Assembly (NCBI RefSeq): GCF_039523175.1
Contig: NZ_BAAAEU010000006.1
Span: 248,001-312,000, forward strand
Source of the DNA: Dokdonella_A soli
GTDB lineage: Bacteria; Pseudomonadota; Gammaproteobacteria; Xanthomonadales; Rhodanobacteraceae
Length of the DNA stretch: 64,000 nt
Direction of reading: 5' to 3'
Shown here: positions 57,568 to 64,000 of the stretch, one piece after another
Layout: each line of letters opens with the position of its first letter
Numbering within the stretch: the first letter of the stretch is position 1
Made by a program: the position numbers and the translations under genes
Notes under the pieces: model-generated
Told to the model about the DNA's origin: nothing
Seen by the model: the letters and a program-made list of their open reading frames with translations, nothing else
Database searches by the model: none

Positions 57568-58093
57568 CTAAGTCAGCACGATCCACAGTCCCAATGCCGC
57601 AAACAGCGCGGCCGCGCTGATCCGCGCGGACCTGAGCGGCAGCTTCGCGGCCGAACGCGTTCCAAGCCAGACCACCGGCAGGTTCACCAGCAGCATGCCG
57701 GCCGTGGTGCCGACGATCACTTGCCAGAGCGGGTGGTATTGCGCCGCGAGCACGACGGTCGCGACCTGGGTCTTGTCGCCCATCTCGGCGAGAAAGTACG
57801 CGATCGTCGTGGCGACCAGCACGCCGTGGCCCGAACCGCGGACGGCACTGCTTGCGTCCGCCTGGTCGGGCACCAGTGTCCATGCGGCGACCGCGAAGAA
57901 GCCCACCGCGACGATCCGCTTGAGCTGCAGCGGTGTCAGCCATTGCGCGACCAGCGCGCCGACCGAGCCCGCGATCGCGTGATTGACCAGGATCGCGCAG
58001 AGGATGCCGATGCAGATCGGCCAGGGCCGGCGGTATTTCGCAGCGAGGATCAGCGACCGCGACCGCGGCGGTCGAAATGAGCAGAGTTTGCAT
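57568..58093 (-). pseudogene. GDT1/TMEM165 family transporter, first motif deleted
   Basis: The gene starts normally (MQTLLISTAAVAVA, ATG 58093) and the rest of the protein is readable in another frame: SLILAAKYRRPWPICIGILC, then VNHAIAGSVGALVAQWLTPL, and the second signature AEMGDKTQVATVVLAAQ. The first signature, E-x-G-D-K-T-Q, expected directly after AVA, is missing. About 26 bases appear lost at 58056/58057, removing that motif and shifting the frame. The family exports manganese or exchanges Ca2+/Mn2+ for protons using both E-x-G-D-K motifs, so the gene should be inactive. A fragment from 57906 down remains open. Confidence 0.75.
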
Positions 58094-58204
58094 GAACACT
58101 CCCGGCGGCCTCATCGTGCCGGTTCCACGGCTTCGCGTCTTGCCACGCGCGCCGGAAGCCGCACGCCGACCGTGCCGCGTGTGCTTTCGCTACGATGCGG
58201 CCCG

Positions 58205-59729
58205 ATGCAACACGCGAACGACATCGGGGCTGCCATCTACGTGCTGGACGACCTGCACGTCGACGTCGCGCGGCAACGGGTCGAGCGTGACGGAGTGCTG
58301 ATCGAGGTCAGCGGTCTGAGTTTCCGGCTGCTGTGCCATCTGATGGCGCAGGGTGACCGCGTCGTGGGTTTCGACGCGCTGATCGAGCACGTCTGGGCAC
58401 CGGCACTCGTCAACGAGGAAACCGTGACGCAGCGCGTGAAGCTGCTGCGGCAGGCGCTCGGCGACGACGGTCGGAATCCGCGCTACATCCGCTCGGTGCG
58501 CGGGCGCGGCTATCAACTGTGCAGCCCGCCGCGCAGGCTGGAGGCCGAGACCGTCCCGCCGAAGCCGCCCGCTTCCGTTTCCGGATGGCCGCGTGCCGCA
58601 CTCCTCGCAGGCGCGATGCTGGCGTTGGTCGCACTCGTGGCGACCGCGTGGTGGCAGGTACGCCGCCATGCTTCGCCGGCACCGGTCTCCACCACCGCGG
58701 CGGCGGACGAACTGATCCAACGCGCGCGCTACTACGCCGACATCGGCCAGGCCGACAACAACGACCGTGCGATCGGCCTGTACGAGCAGGCGCTCGCCGC
58801 CGACGCGGGCAACGCGGGTGCGCGCGTCGGCCTGAGCCGTGCCCTGAGCGCGCGCATGTGCCTGTACAACGGCAGCCCGGCCTCCGCCGAGCGCGCACAG
58901 CAGCTCGCCGAGAGCGTGCTCGCGCGCACGCCCGACGACAGCGCCGCGCATGCCGCGCTCGCGTATTCGTTCGACTGCCGGGGCGACGTCGACACGGCGA
59001 TCCGCGAGTACGAACGCGCGGTCGCGCTGGATCCGGGCGCGCGCAGCGAAAGCCTGGCCTCGGTCGCGAATCTCTACGTGGTCAAGGGGCGGCTCGCCGA
59101 CGCGCTGCGGGCGAACCTCGCGGTCGCGAGGACCGGCGTGAAGCTGCGCTTCCTGGATCTGCAGATCGCGCGCAACCTCGAGCTGCTCGGCTTCATCGCC
59201 GAGGCCGAGCAGCGCTACGCGAAACTGTTCCGGTTGTATCCCGACAACGTATTCGGCAACGTCGCCTATCCACGCTTCCTGTTCGCGCAGGGTCGCTACG
59301 CCGAAGCGGAAACCCCGCTGGCCGAAGCGCAGCGTCGGCCTTCGCATCCGGAGCTGTTCCTGCTCGCCGGCGAACTCGCGTTGCTGCACGGCGATCGCGC
59401 GGGCGCGGCGCGGGCCTTCGCGAAGGCGTCCGCGCTGCGCCCGCACCAGAGCCTGCCGCAGACGCTCGTGCACCTGTTTGCGACGCCGCCTGCCAGCGTC
59501 GACTGGATCACCGCACGTGCCGCCGAAACCGCGCGCGCGGGCGACCGCAACGCGGGACGACTGGCTCGAAGTCGCGTTGCTGCGACAACGCATCGACAAC
59601 CGTGCCGGCGCCATCGACGCATTGCGCCAGGCTGTCGCCGGCGGCTTCCGCGAGCGCGAACGCGTGCTCGTTGCGGAATGGCTGCCGGCTGATTTCGTCA
59701 CCGCGAAGCGGGCAGTGCCATCAGGATGA
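58205..59729 (+). pseudogene. CadC/ToxR-like winged-helix TPR protein with frameshift
   Basis: An OmpR/PhoB-type winged helix at the N-terminus (YVLDDLHVDVARQRVERDG, then NEETVTQRVKLLRQALGDD and RNPRYIRSVRGRGYQL) precedes one transmembrane helix (AALLAGAMLALVALVATAWW) and a periplasmic TPR array. Such proteins regulate genes directly from the membrane. At the GGG at 59554-59556 one extra base shifts the frame. Without it, RNA continues DDWLEVALLRQRIDNRAGAI and AVAGGFRERERVL to a stop at 59727-59729, as expected for a TPR; with it, translation ends in nonsense at 59692. The effect may be mild because most of the protein is intact. Confidence 0.75.
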
Positions 59730-60837
59730 AATCGCGGAAAATCTCCTGCGATTGCGGATGCGCGTAACGCTGGTTGTAGGCGGTGCTCGTCACCACCGCG
59801 ACCAGCTGTTGTTCGGGCAGCATGAACACGTAGTTGCCGCCGTTGCCGCTCATTGCCCACACCGGCGTGTCGCGGCCATGCAACGGGAAATGCAGGCGCC
59901 ACAGCAGATAACCGTATTCCGCATCATCGCGCGCCTTCGCATGCGGTGTGGTCGCCGCTGCTATCCACGCCTTCGAGATCAGCTGCCGGTCGTGCCAGCG
60001 GCCGCCGTCGACAACCAGCTCGCCGAGCTTGGCCAGGTCGCGGCTGCGGTAGCGCGTGCCGCCGCCGCCCATCGCGATGCCGTCGGGCGCGAAATTCCAT
60101 TTCACCTGCGTGATGCCTAGTGGTCGCTCCAGCACATCGGCGGCGAACGCATCGAGATGCTAGCGCGTCGCGCGCTCGACGATCGCGCCGGCGACGAACG
60201 CGCCGGCCGTGCAGTACGCAAAGGATCGACCGTAGGGGCTGTCGCCCGGCCTGGTCATCCACGGCGCGAAACCCTTGATCGGCAGGTCGAGCGCGAACTG
60301 CAGCCAGTCCTCGGTCACGTACATGCGTTCCTCGTTGCCGGACGAGAATTCGTTCTCGTCGTTGCATTCCCACAACGAACTCATCGTCAGCAGGTCTTCG
60401 AGCGTGAACAGGCCCTTGCGCTGGTCCGGATGCTGCACGGGCTGCTTGTCCTGAAAGTACGCATAGACCTTCGCCTGCACGGTCGGGATCAGCCCGCGGT
60501 CGATCGCCGCGCCGGCCAGCAAGGTGGTGATGCTCTTGGTCGCCGAACGCATGTCGTTCAGCGTGTCGCGTGCGCCCGCGTTGAAATAATTCTCGTAGAC
60601 AAGCTTGCCGTGCTGCGCGATGACGACACTGGTGACGCCTTTCCAGGTCTGGTCGGCGACGCGGCCTTCGAGCGCGGCGAACTTCACGGTGTCCCAGCCC
60701 GCCTTGCCGGCGTCGAGGACCGGCCAGCCGTCGTTGAGCGCTTCGGGTGCCCGGTAGGAAGACGCTGCGGCGATCGCCGATAGCGGAGCCATCAGGAAGC
60801 CGGCCAGCAAGCCGATCGCGGCAAGAGGGTTGCGCAT
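59698..60837 (-). pseudogene. Beta-lactamase-family serine hydrolase with in-frame amber stop
   Basis: A signal peptide (NPLAAIGLLAGFLMAPLSAI, ATG 60837) is followed by a beta-lactamase/class C-type serine hydrolase: SATKSITTLLAG holds the Ser-x-x-Lys site, SSLWECNDENEFSSGNEERM and SFAYCTAGAFVAGAIVERAT mark the second motif region, and WAMSGNGGNYVFMLPEQQ the third. TAG at 60160-60162 interrupts ATR-HLDAFAADVLERPLGI; both sides are in the same frame, so a CAG-to-TAG change is likely. The full product would be 379 residues. The 3' end overlaps the winged-helix gene by 32 bp. An amber suppressor or readthrough cannot be excluded. Confidence 0.8.
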
Positions 60838-61057
60838 GGGAAGTCTCCGGTCGTGGCGAGGGAACGCCAGTGCAGCGCATCCGCGAATGAAGTGTCGGAA
60901 TCGCGAATGAAGAATTGTGAAGGCCGCGTGGCGGCCGCCACCTCGGCACACTTCGAGTTGAAGCGTCTGTTTATCGGGTACCGCTCCGGCTCCGGAATCC
61001 ATGAGGCCCTGCTGCTGCCTGATCCCTCCCCTCGGAACGCGTCCCACATCGTGCCGA

Positions 61058-61086
61058 TTGACAGTCAAATGAGAATGATTATCATC
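61058..61086 (+). promoter_or_regulatory. Fur-controlled promoter of hemP-receptor operon
   Basis: A consensus -35 TTGACA (61058-61063) is followed after 16 bases by TATCAT (61080-61085). Overlapping it, AATGAGAATGATTATCATC (61068-61086) matches most positions of the 19-bp Fur box GATAATGATAATCATTATC. Transcription should be repressed when iron is plentiful. It lies 30 bp before hemP. Confidence 0.88.
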
Positions 61087-61115
61087 TGCACGCGACCACA
61101 CTGCGGGAGAATCTA

Positions 61116-61328
61116 ATGTTCGATCACCACCACACGACCACTGACAGCCCGATCAGCGCGGCCGATATTACTGCGCAGGCTGGAACGGGCACCGTACGCA
61201 TGAGCACCGGCCAGCGCATCGACAGCCGCCGGTTGCTGTCGGGAGGGAACGAGTTGGTCATCGAGCACGCTGGCCAGGAATACCGTCTGCGCTTGACACG
61301 CAACGACAAGCTGATCCTGACCAAGTAG
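61116..61328 (+). CDS. hemP: Hemin uptake protein HemP
   Basis: Small protein of 70 residues. The C-terminal half matches HemP: RIDSRRLLSGGNELVIEHAG followed by EYRLRLTRNDKLILTK. HemP is encoded next to heme receptors and helps activate or sustain heme-uptake gene expression. The His-rich start (MFDHHHTTTD) is notable. GGGAGA precedes ATG 61116 and the Fur-box promoter lies upstream. The gap of 153 bp to the receptor gene contains no other gene. Confidence 0.93.
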   Translation: MFDHHHTTTDSPISAADITAQAGTGTVRMSTGQRIDSRRLLSGGNELVIEHAGQEYRLRLTRNDKLILTK

Positions 61329-61481
61329 GCATCGACACGCGGCGCAGACCGCGATCCGGACCGGGCGCCGCCGCCACACACCGGCGCTTGCGATTTCCTA
61401 CGACGCCAGCCCGAACCGGCCGCCATCCCGGTTCCCCGCCAGCCAGTTGTTCTTCGACGAACTGGAACCCTGGGGAACCCC

Positions 61482-63755
61482 ATGCAGAAAGAAATCCATG
61501 CCGGGATCGCGGTGATGCTGCTCGCCACCGGCGCGCACGCGGACGAACCGAATCCGCTCGACCTGCCGATCTTTGACGAACTGGACCGCATCGTCGTCAC
61601 CGCGACGCTCAACGAGCGTGCGCAGAAAGATGTCGCCAGCGAAGTCAGCGTCATCGATGCGGCCGAAATCGATCAGCGCCAGGTCCAGGGTATCGGCGAT
61701 CTCGTGCGCTACGAGCCCGGCGTATCGGCGACCGGCAGCGATGTCGGCGGCGGCCGTTTCGGCACCAGCGGGATTTCCATCCGCGGCCTCGGCGGCAATC
61801 GCGTGCGCATCGAACTCGACGGTATCGCCATCCCGGATTCGTTCGGGATTGGCAGCTTCTCCAGCGCGGGCCGCGATGTGGTCGATGTTGATGCGTTGAA
61901 ACGCGTCGAGATCGTGCGTGGCGCCGCATCGTCGCTGTACGGCTCCGATGCGCTCGGCGGCGTGGTGAGCTACGTGACCAAGGACCCTGCCGACTATCTG
62001 GGCAAGGAGGGTGGCCAATTCGCCTCGGGCAAGCTGCTTTACGACAGCACGAACCGCGGTAGCGCGGTCACCGGCACCTGGGCCGGCGGCGATGCGCGCA
62101 ACGGAGTGGTGCTCGTCGCGACACGCCGCGACGGCGCCGCGACCAACAACAAAGGCGACGTCGACAGCGCCGACTCGACGCGCACGCGGCCCAATCCACA
62201 GGACACCACCAGCGATGCACTGCTCGCCAAGTACGTGCATACCGCCACCTCCGGCCGGGTCGATCACGTCACCATCGACGGCGACCGCGGCGATGTCGAC
62301 ACCAACGTATTGACCGGCCGATCGTACAGCCCACTCACTCGCGCGCGGACGACCTCGCTGCGCGGCGACGACAACCGCCAGCGCGTGCGGTTTTCCTTCG
62401 ATCAGAGCATCCCGCTCACGAACTCGTTCGCCGACGGCCTCGACTGGAAGGCCTATGTGCAACACAGCGAGATCGACCAGGACACGTTCGAGGATCGCAT
62501 GACGATCGGCAACGCCGGTCCGGTCAATCCAAAACAGCGCTTCCGTCGCTTCACATTCGACCAGCGTGTATTCGGCGCCGAAGCCATCGCGCGCAAGGCC
62601 ACTACAACGGGCGCGATCGAGCACGCCCTCACGTATGGCGTGGACCTCTCGCGCACGCACACGGCTGAGCAGCGCGACGGCTGGCAGCGCGACGTGACGA
62701 CGGGCGCGATCACCCACGTCGTCCCGCCGGATGCGTTTCCGGTGCGCGACTTCCCCGTAACCGGCACGACCACCGCGGCTGCGTTCGGCCAGGACGAGCT
62801 ACGCCTGGCCGGCGGCAAGCTCAGCCTGATCCCGGCGCTGCGTGTGGACTACTACAAGCTCGATCCGAAATCCGATGCGATCTTCGAAGCGGGCAATCCC
62901 GGCGTTACGCCGGCCGGTCTCGACAGCACGAGCTGGTCGCCCAAGTTCGGCGCGATCTGGCGCTTCAACGACGCCGTTTCCGCCTTCGCGCAATATGCGC
63001 ATGGTTTCCGCGCGCCGCCCTACAGCGACGTCAACATAGGTTTCACCAATCTCGCGTTCGGCTATACCTCGCTACCCAATCCGCATCTGAAGCCCGAGAC
63101 CAGCAACGGCCTCGAGATTGGCCTGCGCGCGAATGGAGCGCTCGGCTGGTTCAGCGTATCGGCCTACGAGAACCGTTATCGCGACTTCATCGAATCGCAA
63201 TCCTTCGTCGGCGTCGATCCGCAATCGGGCCTGATGCTGTTCCAGTCGATCAATCTGGGGCGCGTGAAGATACGCGGCACCGAGGCGCGCTACGGCCTGA
63301 ACCTCGGTGCGCTCGCGCCGGCGCTGGACGGCTGGAGCCTCAAGGGCAGTCTCGCCATCGCGCGCGGCGACGACGAGATCGTACACACGTCCCTGACCCG
63401 CATCGATCCTTCGCGTGCGGTGGCAGGGCTCGCATTCGATCGCGAACGCTGGGGCGCCGAACTCGTCGGCAGCTTCGTGGCGTGCAAGGACCGCCTGCCG
63501 GCGCCGGCAGTGTCGCAAGATCCGTCCGCGCCGCCGCCGACGCCGCTGTTCAAGGCACCGGGTTATTCGACGTTCGACCTGTATGCGCACTGGCAGCCAC
63601 TGCCGAAACTTGAGGTGTTCGGCGCCCTGACCAATCTCGGCGACCGCCGCTACTGGAACTGGGGCGCAGTCGGTGGCTTTGCCGAAAGCCGCACGGTCGA
63701 CCTGTACAGCGCGCCCGGTCGCGCGGTCCGCGTCGGCGTGCGCGCCACGTTCTGA
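61482..63755 (+). CDS. TonB-dependent heme/hemoglobin receptor
   Basis: Outer-membrane receptor of 757 residues. After a signal peptide comes the TonB-box region (DRIVVTATLNERAQKDVASE), the plug (GISIRGLGGNRVRIELDGI, RVEIVRGAASSLYGSDALGG) and the barrel ending VGVRATF. The FRAP/NPNL-type box that marks heme receptors is present as YAHGFRAPPYSDVNIGF and NPHLKPETSNGLEIGL, with the expected histidine-bearing extracellular loop region between. It follows hemP under the same Fur-box promoter. Binding of free heme versus hemoglobin cannot be decided from sequence. Confidence 0.92.
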   Translation: MQKEIHAGIAVMLLATGAHADEPNPLDLPIFDELDRIVVTATLNERAQKDVASEVSVIDAAEIDQRQVQGIGDLVRYEPGVSATGSDVGGGRFGTSGISIRGLGGNRVRIELDGIAIPDSFGIGSFSSAGRDVVDVDALKRVEIVRGAASSLYGSDALGGVVSYVTKDPADYLGKEGGQFASGKLLYDSTNRGSAVTGTWAGGDARNGVVLVATRRDGAATNNKGDVDSADSTRTRPNPQDTTSDALLAKYVHTATSGRVDHVTIDGDRGDVDTNVLTGRSYSPLTRARTTSLRGDDNRQRVRFSFDQSIPLTNSFADGLDWKAYVQHSEIDQDTFEDRMTIGNAGPVNPKQRFRRFTFDQRVFGAEAIARKATTTGAIEHALTYGVDLSRTHTAEQRDGWQRDVTTGAITHVVPPDAFPVRDFPVTGTTTAAAFGQDELRLAGGKLSLIPALRVDYYKLDPKSDAIFEAGNPGVTPAGLDSTSWSPKFGAIWRFNDAVSAFAQYAHGFRAPPYSDVNIGFTNLAFGYTSLPNPHLKPETSNGLEIGLRANGALGWFSVSAYENRYRDFIESQSFVGVDPQSGLMLFQSINLGRVKIRGTEARYGLNLGALAPALDGWSLKGSLAIARGDDEIVHTSLTRIDPSRAVAGLAFDRERWGAELVGSFVACKDRLPAPAVSQDPSAPPPTPLFKAPGYSTFDLYAHWQPLPKLEVFGALTNLGDRRYWNWGAVGGFAESRTVDLYSAPGRAVRVGVRATF

Positions 63756-63775
63756 CCGACGGGAGGCGGACACCC

Positions 63776-64000
63776 ATGAGCGACTTCCAGCGCGACGGCG
63801 ACTCCGCTTCGCCATATTCGCCGGCGTCCGGCGATATGTGGCGCGACGAAATACGCGAACCGCCGGCGGCGCACGAAACGACGTCCCCCACGCCATTCAA
63901 CCTGCGCCACCTCGCCGATTCTCTGCCCAAACTCGGCGCGGTGCTGTGGCTTGACCGGCGCGCATGGCGCGCGAGGCCATCGAGAGCGACGATCAGCGCA
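63776..64000 (+). CDS. Unidentified gene downstream of heme receptor, 5' part
   Basis: From ATG 63776, with GGGAGG upstream, 75 codons stay open to the window edge: MSDFQRDGDSASPYSPASGD, later NLRHLADSLPKLGAVLWLDR. I do not recognise it. It is 20 bp after the receptor stop and so in the heme operon; a heme-handling protein is plausible. No membrane segment is visible in the part present. A frameshift near 63955 cannot be excluded because another frame gives MAREAIESDD. Confidence 0.45.
   Translation, partial: MSDFQRDGDSASPYSPASGDMWRDEIREPPAAHETTSPTPFNLRHLADSLPKLGAVLWLDRRAWRARPSRATISA

Overview
The window is high-GC DNA (65% in a line I counted at 14401-14460) from a gammaproteobacterium, most likely of the Xanthomonadales/Rhodanobacteraceae (Dokdonella-like). 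Reasons: secreted proteases ending in an F-x-x-G-F-D tail, many TonB receptors, a ComM-UbiK-PII block, a peptide-maturation cassette typical of Xanthomonadales, and dispersed repeats of the GTAGGAGCGGC and CCCTCTCC types known from that order. The taxonomic call is inference. I saw no rRNA, tRNA or CRISPR array.

Layout. 0-2 kb: end of the sulfate importer cysT, then cysW and cysA, overlapping by ATGA. 2-8 kb: two secreted zinc proteases, a small secreted protein, arginase, an Hpt-receiver protein and a DUF937 protein. 8-11.7 kb: a TonB receptor, a broken Fis-type HTH remnant, msrB and msrA. 11.9-20.2 kb: an RND efflux system (adaptor plus two different RND pumps) interleaved with palindromic elements; the second pump gene is framed by 220-bp inverted repeats. 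20.4-32.7 kb: a likely polyhydroxybutyrate (PHB)/3-hydroxybutyrate locus (3HB-oligomer hydrolase, secreted PHB depolymerase, TonB receptor, GntP-type permease) together with a CrbS/CrbR-like kinase/regulator pair. A decayed chaB, a metallothionein-like gene and a Phd/RelE toxin-antitoxin pair sit inside it. 32.7-42.3 kb: GGDEF-EAL protein, sterol-desaturase-like hydroxylase, DUF1993 protein, S10 peptidase, lipase, a shortened YaiI, GST and Ada.

42.3-49.7 kb is an accessory island between ada and a molybdenum-enzyme locus. It holds an AAA ATPase and then a ribosomal-peptide cassette: a nucleotidyl-cyclase/TPR protein, a nitrile-hydratase-leader-like precursor on the opposite strand, and a SagB-type peptide maturation dehydrogenase. 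Next comes a distinctly low-GC stretch (48-50% in two lines counted) with a 64-residue peptide made of two near-identical units, a terminator hairpin, and two unrecognised genes. This last part is the best candidate for an undescribed system. The island ends against a truncated molybdopterin oxidoreductase gene; its 2Fe-2S partner has an in-frame stop and lost its start to a repeat element, while the maturation genes mocA and xdhC look intact.

52.9-64 kb: K+/H+ antiporter, comM, ubiK, PII, a GDT1/TMEM165 gene lacking its first signature motif, a frameshifted winged-helix/TPR gene, a serine hydrolase with an in-frame amber stop, and a Fur-controlled hemP plus heme/hemoglobin receptor.

Two themes recur. 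First, palindromic repeats have entered or fused with coding sequence (an RND pump, iorB-like, iorA-like, a lipase tail). Second, an unusual number of genes carry small deletions, frameshifts or stops (chaB, yaiI, gdt1, iorA-like, winged-helix/TPR, serine hydrolase).
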